Assembly (NCBI GenBank): GCA_024653305.1
Contig: JANLFW010000013.1
Location: 1 to 41,371, forward strand
Direction of reading: 5' to 3'
Length of the DNA: 41,371 nt
DNA from: Candidatus Acetothermia bacterium
GTDB taxonomy: Bacteria > Bipolaricaulota > Bipolaricaulia > Bipolaricaulales > Bipolaricaulaceae
In this document: one piece after another, positions 7,651 through 15,008 of the stretch
Numbering within the stretch: position 1 is the stretch's first letter
Layout: every line of letters begins with the position of its first letter
Translations under genes and position numbers: made by a program
Notes under the pieces: generated by a model
What the model was told of the DNA's origin: nothing
The model's database searches: none
The model's input: the letters and a program-made list of their open reading frames with translations, nothing else

Positions 7651-7726
7651 GGGGAGCGTAGCTCAGTGGTAGAGCACCGCGCTGTGGCCGCGGCGGTCGC
7701 GGGTTCAAATCCCGTCGCTCCTCCCA
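7651..7726 (+). tRNA. tRNA-His(GTG)
   Basis: The extra 5' G (7651) opposite C73 is the histidine identity element. The acceptor GGGAGCG pairs with CGCTCCT, the anticodon loop CTGTGGC contains GTG, and CCA is encoded. U33-G34-U35 makes it a substrate for queuosine modification. Confidence 0.95.
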
Positions 7727-7730
7727 GCTC

Positions 7731-7750
7731 CGTGAACCGTTATCCGTGAC
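7731..7750 (-). repeat. Short intergenic repeat, inverted copy
   Basis: Read on the minus strand, this segment gives GTCACGGATAACGGTTCACG, sharing the TCACGGATAACGG core with the copy at 7420-7437. It lies just after tRNA-His. Confidence 0.5.
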
Positions 7751-7776
7751 GGGTTAATCCGTTGTTTGTGCAATCA

Positions 7777-7794
7777 CGGTTCACGGATAATGGG
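7777..7794 (+). repeat. Short intergenic repeat, copy 2
   Basis: CGGTTCACGGATAATGGG differs from copy 1 at a single base. A partial unit (GGGTCACGGATTG) follows directly, just before the last tRNA of the cluster. Confidence 0.6.
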
Positions 7795-7803
7795 TCACGG
7801 ATT

Positions 7804-7878
7804 GCGCCCGTAGCTCAATAGGACCAGAGCATCGGCCTTCGGAGCCGAGGGTTGGGGGTTCAAGTCCTCCCGGGCGCA
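7804..7878 (+). tRNA. tRNA-Arg(TCG)
   Basis: Acceptor GCGCCCG pairs with CGGGCGC, the anticodon stem TCGGC/GCCGA encloses CTTCGGA with anticodon TCG, and A73 follows. CCA is not encoded; a T-run starts directly after A73, so CCA must be added by the nucleotidyltransferase. Confidence 0.9.
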
Positions 7879-7896
7879 TTTTTTAGGGGGTGAGCG

Positions 7897-8286
7897 GTGG
7901 AGAGGTGGTTTTTGATAGCGTTCCTAGTTGTAATCGCCGGGCTCCTTGGGGCCATATTCTGGGTCCTTTTTGGCCTGGCCGAGCGGGGGATCCCCGTGCA
8001 GTTTGGGGGTGAAGTGGCCCTCAAGGAGCCGGTGGGGGTGAGCGTGATGCGGGTGGAGGTGGTGCTGCCCGAGCCCCTGGCGGTGGAACTCGTTCAGCCG
8101 ATGACGGCGGTGATCCCCGGGCCTCTCGCGGTGGAGGCCAGCCCCGGGGGGATGGAGGTGCGGGCTAGCCTTGCCGCCCTCACCTGCCCCCGCTGCGGGG
8201 AGGGGCCGCTCGTCCCGGTGCGCTGGAACCTCCTCACCGGCGAGATCACCTGGCGGTGCCTTCGCTGCGGCTACACCGCCCCTTGA
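7897..8286 (+). CDS. Membrane-anchored zinc-ribbon protein, unknown function
   Basis: This 129-residue protein has one N-terminal transmembrane helix (about residues 5-27), a V/P/E-rich middle with repeated P-E/G-P-L-A-V-E units that may be a rigid beta stalk, and a C-terminal zinc ribbon: C-P-R-C-G (about 97-101) and C-L-R-C-G-Y near the end. I do not recognise a named family. The start is GTG with an AGGGGGTGA ribosome site just upstream. The -35 box of the downstream TetR gene overlaps its stop codon, so it is probably a separate unit, perhaps fed by read-through from the tRNA cluster. Confidence 0.7.
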   Translation: MERWFLIAFLVVIAGLLGAIFWVLFGLAERGIPVQFGGEVALKEPVGVSVMRVEVVLPEPLAVELVQPMTAVIPGPLAVEASPGGMEVRASLAALTCPRCGEGPLVPVRWNLLTGEITWRCLRCGYTAP

Positions 8287-8311
8287 CCGCTTGAGCCGGG
8301 GGCGGTAAGCT
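8283..8311 (+). promoter_or_regulatory. Promoter of TetR-exporter operon
   Basis: TTGACC (8283-8288), a 17-base spacer and TAAGCT (8306-8311) predict a start near 8318, inside the operator palindrome. Confidence 0.65.
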
Positions 8312-8315
8312 ATCG

Positions 8316-8329
8316 AACGAACGTTCGTT
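8316..8329 (+). promoter_or_regulatory. Palindromic operator, probable TetR autoregulatory site
   Basis: AACGAACGTTCGTT is a perfect 14-base palindrome that covers the predicted transcript start and touches ATG 8330. Its position fits repression of the operon by its own first gene product. Confidence 0.7.
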
Positions 8330-8929
8330 ATGAGCACAGCCGTGTTGGCCGAGCGGATCGTGGAAGCGGGCAAGCGCCTGTTCGCCGAACAGGGCTTCCA
8401 CGCCACCGGAATGCGCGCCATCGCCCGTGCCGCCGGGGTGTCCATCGGCGCCATCTACCACTACTTCGCGTCCAAGGACGAGATCTTCCTCGCCGTGCTG
8501 CGCCAGGAGTACGAGCGCCGCCTCCAGGAGGCCCGGGCCCTGTGGGAACAGGGGCTTCCAGCCTCGGAGATCATCCGCCGGGTGGTGGAGCTGCACTTCG
8601 CCACCCTCGCCGGCCATAAGGAGTCCGTCCAGCTCCTCAGCCGGGCGTGGGCCCCGGAGACGCCCGCCCTGCGGGCCCAGGTCCAGGCCCTGCGCGAGGA
8701 GTACGCGGCGTACATCGCCAAGTTCCTGGAGGAAGGGATGGAGGCCGGCCAGATCCGGCGCGCCCACCCCCTGCTCACCGCCTACGCCCTGTTGGGCTTG
8801 GTGGAGGCGGTGACCGGGCGGGCGCTCGCCGACGACGAGGCGGCCCGGGAGTTGCTCGAGGTGGGGCCGGCGGAGCTGGCGGACATGTCCTGGCGGGCCC
8901 TTCGGCCGGAAGGGAGGGGTGATGCGTAG
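8330..8929 (+). CDS. TetR/AcrR-family transcriptional regulator
   Basis: This 199-residue protein has an N-terminal helix-turn-helix at about 27-46 (M-R-A-I-A-R-A-A-G-V-S-I-G-A-I-Y-H-Y-F), the standard TetR signature including the Y-H-Y-F-x-S-K-D-E turn, followed by an all-helical ligand-binding domain with no informative motif. It likely represses its own operon through the palindrome at 8316-8329 and responds to a hydrophobic compound handled by the exporter downstream. The stop overlaps the next ATG by 8 bases, so translation is probably coupled. The ligand is unknown. Confidence 0.9.
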   Translation: MSTAVLAERIVEAGKRLFAEQGFHATGMRAIARAAGVSIGAIYHYFASKDEIFLAVLRQEYERRLQEARALWEQGLPASEIIRRVVELHFATLAGHKESVQLLSRAWAPETPALRAQVQALREEYAAYIAKFLEEGMEAGQIRRAHPLLTAYALLGLVEAVTGRALADDEAARELLEVGPAELADMSWRALRPEGRGDA

Positions 8930-9362
8930 ACTGGCGGCGTTGGCAGTGGCGCTGGTGCTGATCGGGGCGGCCGCGGCCGGGGAGCAGGTACGGCTCCTCA
9001 TCGTGGACGAGACCAAGACCTTGGAGGAATCGGTGCGGCTGGAAGCCCTCGCCCGCGGCCTGCGCGCAAGCGGCGTGTTCCAGGTCCAGGCGATGCTGAA
9101 GCTTCCCACCGAGCCCTGGCAGGGGGAGCCGTTCCACTTCGTGCTCGTCCTCCCCGCGCACAGCCGATTCGCATGGTTGTGCGCTCCGGGCCCAGTGCAG
9201 TACCTCCCGGAGCCCCTGCAACGGCCCTACCACGGCCTGGCCCAAGGGGTCCACCAGGCGTTTGCCGGCCGCCGCGAGGTCCGTGGCCCGGGGGATGACC
9301 TTTGGCCCTTCCTCTTGTCCGGCTACCTCCAGCACTTCGGGGTACTGCACGGAGGGATGTAG
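8922..9362 (+). CDS. Exported protein in exporter operon, unknown function
   Basis: This 146-residue protein begins M-R-R-L-A-A-L followed by a hydrophobic stretch to about residue 20 and A-A-A-A-G-E, a typical signal peptide. The mature protein starts V-R-L-L-I-V-D-E-T-K-T and has a hydrophobic strand F-H-F-V-L-V-L-P. There is no cysteine lipobox and no recognised family. It overlaps the regulator by 8 bases and is followed directly, without a gap, by the RND exporter, so a periplasmic accessory role in the same transport process is a reasonable guess. ATG 8922 is preferred over GTG 8919, given the GGGAGGGG ribosome site. Confidence 0.7.
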   Translation: MRRLAALAVALVLIGAAAAGEQVRLLIVDETKTLEESVRLEALARGLRASGVFQVQAMLKLPTEPWQGEPFHFVLVLPAHSRFAWLCAPGPVQYLPEPLQRPYHGLAQGVHQAFAGRREVRGPGDDLWPFLLSGYLQHFGVLHGGM

Positions 9363-11762
9363 GTGCTGAAGCGCCTCGTGCGGGGGATCGTCCAGCACCC
9401 GGCGTGGGTGCTCGTGGGCATCGGCGCCGTGACCCTGGCCTTCGCCGCATTCCTGCCGCGGCTCGGGTTCCAGGCCGACTACTCGAGGATGCTCCCCGCA
9501 GAGGACCCGGTGGTGGCCCAGTACGAACGGACCCGGGACCTGTTCGGTGCCGGGTCCCTGTTCATGTTCGCCATGGCCGCCGCGGAGGGGGACACGATCT
9601 TCAACCTCCCCTCCCTGACCAAGCTCTACGCGATCACCGACGAGCTCCGCTCGCTTGTGGACGAAGGGCTGCTCGAGGAGGTCATCTCCCCGGCCAACGT
9701 CAAGATCGTGGAGGGCACGGCCACCACGATCCGGGTCCACACCATCCTCCCCGGGCCGCCCGCCACCGAGGAGGACGTGGCCCTGTTCCGCGAGAAGGCC
9801 CTGGGGGAACGGCAGATCCGAGATTCCCTGGTCTTGGCCGACGGCTCGGGGGCGGTGCTCGTGCTCAAGCTCCGGCCGGAGGTGGAGGACCGGGAGGACG
9901 TGATGGCCCAAGTCCTGGCCAAGCTGGAGGAGATCGAGACCCGGTATGCAGGTCCTGAGCGGTTCTACATCGCCGGCGACGCCGCGTTCCTCGTGTACGT
10001 GAACCGGTACATGCGCCGGGACCTGGGGTTCCTCCTCCCAGTGGTGATCGCGGTGGTGGTGGCCGTGCTGTTCGTGAGCTTCCGCACCGTGCGGGGGGTG
10101 GTGCTACCGCTGGCGGTGGTGCTGGTGGCGGTGATCTGGACCCTCGGCCTCCTCGCCATGACCGGGACGAAGCTGACCATGATCTCCACGTTCCTGCCGG
10201 TGCTGCTGGTGGCGGTGGGGTCGGCGTACGGCATCCACGTGGTCAACGACTACAGCCAACGGACCGGGTGGGGTGGGGACCGCCGGGAACGGGTGGCGGC
10301 GACGGTGGAGGACATGTTCATCCCGGTGCTCGGGGCGGCCCTGACCACCGCGGCCGGGTTTCTCACCCTGCTCTCTTCGTTCCTGAACCCAACCAAGGAG
10401 TTCGGACTGTTCTCGGCGTTCGGGGTGATGGTCGCGTTCGTGCTAACGATCACCCTGATCCCAGCCGTCCTCGCCCTGCTGCCCTCGCCCAAACCGCGCC
10501 GGAAAGGGACCCGTCCGTGGCTGGACCGGGCCGCGGCCCGTGGGGCGGCGTTCCTCGCCCGGCGGCCGGTGTGGACGGTGGTCGCCGCGGCGCTGGTATT
10601 GAGCGCCTTCCTGGCCGGGGTCCCGCTCCTCAAGGTGGAATCCGACGTGACCAAGTACTTTCGCGCCAACTCCCCGGTGGTCCGGGGCCTCAACTTCGTC
10701 GAGGACCGATTCGGGGGAAGCCAAGAGCTCTCCGTGGTCATCGACACCGGCCGCCGGGACGGGCTCAAGGACCCGGAGGTGCTGCGGTTCATGGACCGCC
10801 TGCAAGGTTTCCTCGAGGGGCGCCCGGAGGTGGGGAGCACCTCGTCGCTCGCCGACCTGGTGAAGGAGACGTACTTCACCCTGCGCGGGGATGATCCCGC
10901 GTACTACGCGGTCCCCGAGAACGCCAAGGCCGTGGCCCAGGTGCTGCTCCTCTACGAGATGGGCGGGGGCGAGGTAACCCGGAGCATGGCCACCCGGGAT
11001 TTCGGGAAGGGCCGGATCACCGCCCGGGTCCGTTCGGTGGGCCTGGAGGGGTTCGCCGAGCTCACCCGGGCGGTGGACGGGTTCGTGGGGAGGGAGATGC
11101 CGTCGGGCGTGCTCTCCTACTACCTGACCGGATCGCCCAGCCTGTACATCCAACTGTCGAAGAAGCTCATCCAGTCCCAGGTCGTCAGCCTGGGGGCCAG
11201 CCTGGGGGCGGTGGGGGCGATCGTCGCCGTACTCATGGCGTCGCTCGGGGCCGGGCTCCTGTCCCTGATCCCCCTCGTGGTGTCCATCGCCGGGAACTTC
11301 GGGATCATGGGCTACGCTGGGGCGTACCTGGACATGGCCACGGTGATGATCGCGAGCCTGTCGGTGGGGATCGGGGTGGACTACGCGGTCCATTTCCTGT
11401 CCCGCTACCGACGGGAGCGGGCCGCCGGCCGCGGCCACGAGGAGGCGTTGGCGGAGACGTTCCGCACCTCCGGACGGGGGATCCTGGTGAACGCAGCCAC
11501 CTTGACCCTGGGCTTCCTCGTGATGCTCCTCTCCAACTTCGGGGCGCTGGTCACCTTCGGTTGGCTGATCACGGTCACCATGCTCACCAGCCTGGTGGGG
11601 GCGTTGTTCATCCTCCCGGCGGCCCTGGGCTGGGTGCGCCCGGCGTGGCTCCTGCCGCGGGTGCGCCTGGTGCGAACCGGGCGGGGATACCGCGTGCAGA
11701 TGGCGGGGGCAGATCCGCCCACCGATGAAACGAAGGAGGTGCGCGATGAAGCACGGGACTGA
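9363..11762 (+). CDS. RND-superfamily exporter, MMPL/HAE3 type
   Basis: This inner-membrane transporter of 799 residues is built from two repeats, each with one transmembrane helix, a large periplasmic loop (about 35-220 and 425-610) and a block of five helices. The repeat signature after helix 4 is present in both halves: A-V-G-S-A-Y-G-I-H-V-V-N-D-Y (about 282-295) and S-V-G-I-G-V-D-Y-A-V-H-F-L-S-R-Y-R (about 665-681). Such single-gene exporters move lipids or hydrophobic compounds using proton flow. The GTG start follows the preceding stop directly. The downstream LolA-like partner overlaps its end by 17 bases, a pairing common for this class. The substrate is not predictable. Confidence 0.88.
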   Translation: MLKRLVRGIVQHPAWVLVGIGAVTLAFAAFLPRLGFQADYSRMLPAEDPVVAQYERTRDLFGAGSLFMFAMAAAEGDTIFNLPSLTKLYAITDELRSLVDEGLLEEVISPANVKIVEGTATTIRVHTILPGPPATEEDVALFREKALGERQIRDSLVLADGSGAVLVLKLRPEVEDREDVMAQVLAKLEEIETRYAGPERFYIAGDAAFLVYVNRYMRRDLGFLLPVVIAVVVAVLFVSFRTVRGVVLPLAVVLVAVIWTLGLLAMTGTKLTMISTFLPVLLVAVGSAYGIHVVNDYSQRTGWGGDRRERVAATVEDMFIPVLGAALTTAAGFLTLLSSFLNPTKEFGLFSAFGVMVAFVLTITLIPAVLALLPSPKPRRKGTRPWLDRAAARGAAFLARRPVWTVVAAALVLSAFLAGVPLLKVESDVTKYFRANSPVVRGLNFVEDRFGGSQELSVVIDTGRRDGLKDPEVLRFMDRLQGFLEGRPEVGSTSSLADLVKETYFTLRGDDPAYYAVPENAKAVAQVLLLYEMGGGEVTRSMATRDFGKGRITARVRSVGLEGFAELTRAVDGFVGREMPSGVLSYYLTGSPSLYIQLSKKLIQSQVVSLGASLGAVGAIVAVLMASLGAGLLSLIPLVVSIAGNFGIMGYAGAYLDMATVMIASLSVGIGVDYAVHFLSRYRRERAAGRGHEEALAETFRTSGRGILVNAATLTLGFLVMLLSNFGALVTFGWLITVTMLTSLVGALFILPAALGWVRPAWLLPRVRLVRTGRGYRVQMAGADPPTDETKEVRDEARD

Positions 11763-12546
11763 AGCGCTGTTGGCGCTGGCGATGTTGGCGGTGCCGCTCT
11801 TGGCGCTCGGCCAGGGGATCACGGCCGACGACATCCTGGCCAAGGTGGAGGACCAGGGTTTCTTCGGCACGGGGAGGGGCAACCTGTACGGGGCGCTCGC
11901 GGTGACCATCGAGGAGCCCGGCCAGGCCCCGGTGGACTACGCGTTCCGGGTGTGGGCCAAGGAATACCCGGATGGTCTCACCAAGACCCTGCTCCTGTAC
12001 GCGGCCCCGGAGGCGGTGGCCGGGACGATGTACCTCGCCCACATCCCGGAGGAAGGGATGGCCCGGATGTGGCTGTGGCTGCCGGCGTTGGAGCTCGTCA
12101 AGGAGCTCGTGGGCGAGGAGGAGCGGAAAGGGGAGTTCATCTCCGGAAGCGGCATCACCTACGACGACGTGGCCCAAGGGTTCAGCTACCGGGAGGACTA
12201 CACCCCCCAGCTGGTGGGGGAGGAGGCGGTCGGTGGGCACCCGACCTGGGTCCTCGCCCTCACCCCCAAGGGGGCCAAGGCGGAGTGGGCGCGGATTCGC
12301 CTGTGGGTCCACAAGGACGCGTACCTGGTGCTTAAGGTGGAGTTCTACGACCGGAACGGGGCGTTGGCCCGGGTCCTTTTCGCCGAGGACCTGGTGGAGG
12401 ACGCCCTTGGCCTCCGCCCGAGCCGGCTGGTGGTGGAGGACCGGACGGAGAAGACCCGCGCCGTCGTGGAGATCCAAGAACGGTCGGAAGCGGAGATCCC
12501 GGACGCGTACTTCTTGCCCGAGAACCTGCCCTACCTCGCCCCCTGA
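11746..12546 (+). CDS. Outer-membrane lipoprotein-sorting-like (LolA-fold) protein
   Basis: This 266-residue exported protein has a signal peptide to about residue 22 (L-A-L-G-Q-G). The mature part matches the LolA-like family found beside MMPL exporters: I-T-A-D-D-I-L-A-K-V-E at the start, M-W-L-W-L-P-A-L in the middle, E-F-I-S-G-S-G-I-T-Y-D-D-V, then repeated W/Y-rich strands ending R-S-E-A-E-I-P-D-A-Y-F. The fold is an open beta half-barrel that holds lipid in the periplasm, so it may pass the exported substrate onward to the outer membrane. The start is decided by AAGGAGGTG before ATG 11746, inside the end of the exporter gene. Confidence 0.8.
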   Translation: MKHGTEALLALAMLAVPLLALGQGITADDILAKVEDQGFFGTGRGNLYGALAVTIEEPGQAPVDYAFRVWAKEYPDGLTKTLLLYAAPEAVAGTMYLAHIPEEGMARMWLWLPALELVKELVGEEERKGEFISGSGITYDDVAQGFSYREDYTPQLVGEEAVGGHPTWVLALTPKGAKAEWARIRLWVHKDAYLVLKVEFYDRNGALARVLFAEDLVEDALGLRPSRLVVEDRTEKTRAVVEIQERSEAEIPDAYFLPENLPYLAP

Positions 12547-12618
12547 GGGCGGGGTCCGCCCCGGGGGTTCGTCGGCCGCGAACCTCGAACAAGGACGGCC
12601 GCTGGACGTGAACGCCCG

Positions 12619-13803
12619 ATGTCCGCGCTGATCTGGGCCGGGTTCGCCCTGTCCTTGGCCGCCCTCCTCGGCCTGGCGCGGTGGAGCCTGTGGGGGGCGA
12701 TGGCGGTCGGGGCGGCCATCCTGGGCGTGTTCACCCTTCCCCTTCGGGAGGTGATCCCGACCCTGGCCGCGGTGCTGACCGACCCCGGGGTGCTCCTGCT
12801 CGGGCTGGCGGTGAGCGTGATGCCCCTGATCGGGGCGGCGATGGAGCGGACCGGGCGCATGGATGCCCTGGTAGAGAACCTGGGAGTGGGGCGGCGGGCC
12901 GTGTTCGCCCTGGCTCCTGCCCTCCTGGGGATGCTCCCCATGCCCGGTGGGGCGCTCCTCTCTTCGCCCCTGCTGGAGCGGACCGGTGGGGCGACAGCAG
13001 AGGTGCGGGCCGCGGCCAACGTGTGGTTTCGGCACGCGATGCTGTTCGTGTACCCGATCTCCGCCTCCCTCATCACCGCGGCCAAGTTGGCTGGCCTCGA
13101 TGTGTGGACGGTGCTCCCCTACCAGCTCCCAGCCCTCGTCCTGTCCGCAGCCCTGGGCTACATCTGGCTCCTGCGCCCGGTGTCCGGTCGTCTGGACCCA
13201 AGCGGGCCACGATCCCCAGCCGCGCTCCTCGCCCCGCTCGCGATCCTCCTCGCCGCCCCGGCCCTGGACCTCCTCCTCAAGCGGGCGGCCCACCTCCCGG
13301 TGCCGGAGCTGGCCACGTTGGCTGGGGTGACCGCGAGCCTGGCTCTCGCCGCGTGGGGCAAGCTCACGGTGTGGGACGTGGTCCACCTGGCCCGCCGGGG
13401 GAAGCCGTGGCGGTTCGGCCTGATCGTGGCAGGGATGTTCGCGTACCTCGCGGCCTTCCAGCGCTCCGGGATGCCGGGGCTCATCTCTGGGTTGCACCTC
13501 CCGCCCCAGGTGCTGTGCCTGGGGATCGGATGGCTGCTTGGGTTCGCCACCGGGCGGCAGCAAGCGGCCACCTCCATCGTGATCCCCATCTACACCGCGA
13601 GCTACGGCCTGATGGGGCCGTGGGCGTTCGCCGTGACCTATTTCGCCTCGTACTTAGGGTACCTCTTGTCCCCGCTCCACCCGTGCCTCACCGTGTCCGC
13701 GGCGCATGCCGGGACCACCCTCGGGGCCACCTGGCAACGGCTGCTGCCGCCGAGCGTGGTTGCCCTCCTGGTCACAGCCGTGGCCGGGTTTGTGGTGCTC
13801 TAA
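12619..13803 (+). CDS. DUF401-family integral membrane protein
   Basis: This 394-residue protein has ten or more hydrophobic helices. The segment L-G-M-L-P-M-P-G-G-A-L-L-S-S-P-L (about 104-119) is typical of DUF401, a family related to the gluconate/citrate symporters. A second conserved-looking loop, W-L-L-G-F-A-T-G-R-Q-Q-A (about 304-315), precedes helix-rich C-terminal sequence. The substrate is unknown. It lies 72 bases after the LolA-like gene, with a short G+C-rich dyad between, so it may or may not belong to the exporter operon. Its stop overlaps the end of the convergent tgt by 4 bases. Confidence 0.75.
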   Translation: MSALIWAGFALSLAALLGLARWSLWGAMAVGAAILGVFTLPLREVIPTLAAVLTDPGVLLLGLAVSVMPLIGAAMERTGRMDALVENLGVGRRAVFALAPALLGMLPMPGGALLSSPLLERTGGATAEVRAAANVWFRHAMLFVYPISASLITAAKLAGLDVWTVLPYQLPALVLSAALGYIWLLRPVSGRLDPSGPRSPAALLAPLAILLAAPALDLLLKRAAHLPVPELATLAGVTASLALAAWGKLTVWDVVHLARRGKPWRFGLIVAGMFAYLAAFQRSGMPGLISGLHLPPQVLCLGIGWLLGFATGRQQAATSIVIPIYTASYGLMGPWAFAVTYFASYLGYLLSPLHPCLTVSAAHAGTTLGATWQRLLPPSVVALLVTAVAGFVVL

Positions 13804-15005
13804 CCGTGCGGCGGCTCGCGAACGAGGTCGAGGTCGGGCACAGCCCCCCTGGTTAGGACAGTCCGGATCCGGTCCATCAGCCGGACCATGAACCGCAGGT
13901 TGTGCACCGTGGCCAGCCGGTAGTAGGAGAGCTCTCCGGACCGAAAGAGGTGATGCAGGAACGCCCGGGGGTACCGTCGGCACGTGAGGCAGTCGCACCC
14001 CTCCTCGATGGGCCGATCGTCGCGGCGGAGCCTCCCTGTCTTGATGGAAAGACGAAACCTGGGCTCCCCAAACCCAAGCAGAACTCCGTTCCGTGCCAGA
14101 CGCGTCGGGGCAGCGCAGTCGAACGTGTCCACCCCCAAGCTCACCGCGACCAGGATGTCCTCCACCGCCCCGATCCCGAGGAGGTGGCAGGGACGGTCCC
14201 GGGGGAGCTCGGCCACCGTCCACTCGAGCACCCGGTGCATGTCCTCCTTGGACCGGCCCAACGACCCGCCGATCGCGAACCCGGGGAACCCCATGCTGGC
14301 GATGGTTCGCGCCGACGCCCGGCGCAGGTCCTCGTACGCCCCGCCCTGGACGATCCCCCATAGGGCCTGATCCGGATTGGGGCCAAGCCCCTGCGTCCCT
14401 TCGAACGCACGCAGGGCCCGCTCCGCCCAGCGGTGGGTCCGGTCCATCGCCGCCTTGGTGTACGCACGGTCGTGGAACGGAGAGGTGCACTCGTCCAAGG
14501 GCAAGATCACATCCGCCCCGAGGAGCCGTTCGAGGAGGATCACCTCCTCCGGGCTGAAGAAGATCCACGACCCGTCGATCACCGACCGGAACCGGACCCC
14601 ATCCTCGGTGAGCCGGACGAGGGATTCCCCCATCGGCCGGATGGGCGCCGCGCCGGGGAAGATGGGCGCGATCTTCCCCACCCCGTGGACCTTGCCTGCC
14701 CCGAGGCTGAACACCTGGAACCCGCCGGAGTCCGTGAACCAGGGGCCTTGCCAGCCGGTGAACCCGTGCAGCCCCCCAAGGGCCCCGATCGCCTCCGCGC
14801 CTGGGCGCAGGGCCAGGTGGTAGGTGTTGGCGATCAGCACCTCCACCCCGATCGCCTCCAGGTCTTGGACCGCAAGGGCCTTCACCGTGCCCCGGGTGGC
14901 CACGGCCACGAATGCCGGGGTCTGAACCACGCCGTGGGGGGTGAAGAGCTCGCCAAGGCGGGCCTCCGTCCCCGGGACCTCGGCCAGGATCCGGAACGAG
15001 GACAT
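13800..15005 (-). CDS. tgt: tRNA-guanine transglycosylase, possibly queuine-type
   Basis: This 401-residue enzyme exchanges G34 of tRNAs with GUN anticodons for a 7-deazaguanine. Catalytic residues are present: Asp92 (T-D-S-G-G-F-Q), Asp171 (D-E-C) and nucleophile Asp296 (F-D-C-A-A-P-T-R), plus the zinc site Cys337, Cys339, Cys342 and His368. The pocket segment reads G-G-S-L-G-R-S-K (246-253) instead of the G-G-L-A-V-G-E of preQ1-using bacterial enzymes. Loss of that valine in favour of glycine is the change known from enzymes that accept the bulkier queuine. It follows the DUF2419 gene with a 3-base gap, so the two act together. Its 3' end overlaps the convergent DUF401 gene. Confidence 0.9.
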   Translation of the reverse strand: MSSFRILAEVPGTEARLGELFTPHGVVQTPAFVAVATRGTVKALAVQDLEAIGVEVLIANTYHLALRPGAEAIGALGGLHGFTGWQGPWFTDSGGFQVFSLGAGKVHGVGKIAPIFPGAAPIRPMGESLVRLTEDGVRFRSVIDGSWIFFSPEEVILLERLLGADVILPLDECTSPFHDRAYTKAAMDRTHRWAERALRAFEGTQGLGPNPDQALWGIVQGGAYEDLRRASARTIASMGFPGFAIGGSLGRSKEDMHRVLEWTVAELPRDRPCHLLGIGAVEDILVAVSLGVDTFDCAAPTRLARNGVLLGFGEPRFRLSIKTGRLRRDDRPIEEGCDCLTCRRYPRAFLHHLFRSGELSYYRLATVHNLRFMVRLMDRIRTVLTRGAVPDLDLVREPPHG

Positions 15006-15008
15006 GGG

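Noticed and set aside
7388-7803. CRISPR array in the tRNA cluster
   Set aside because: Repeat units are 18 bases, irregularly spaced, partly inverted and interrupted by tRNA genes; no cas genes are present.
12547-12618. Intrinsic terminator after the LolA-like gene
   Set aside because: A G+C-rich dyad is present but no T-run follows, so termination is not supported.
11608-13563. About 651-codon minus-strand frame opposite the LolA-like and DUF401 genes
   Set aside because: Shadow of two real genes on the plus strand, which have signal peptide, ribosome sites and membrane helices.
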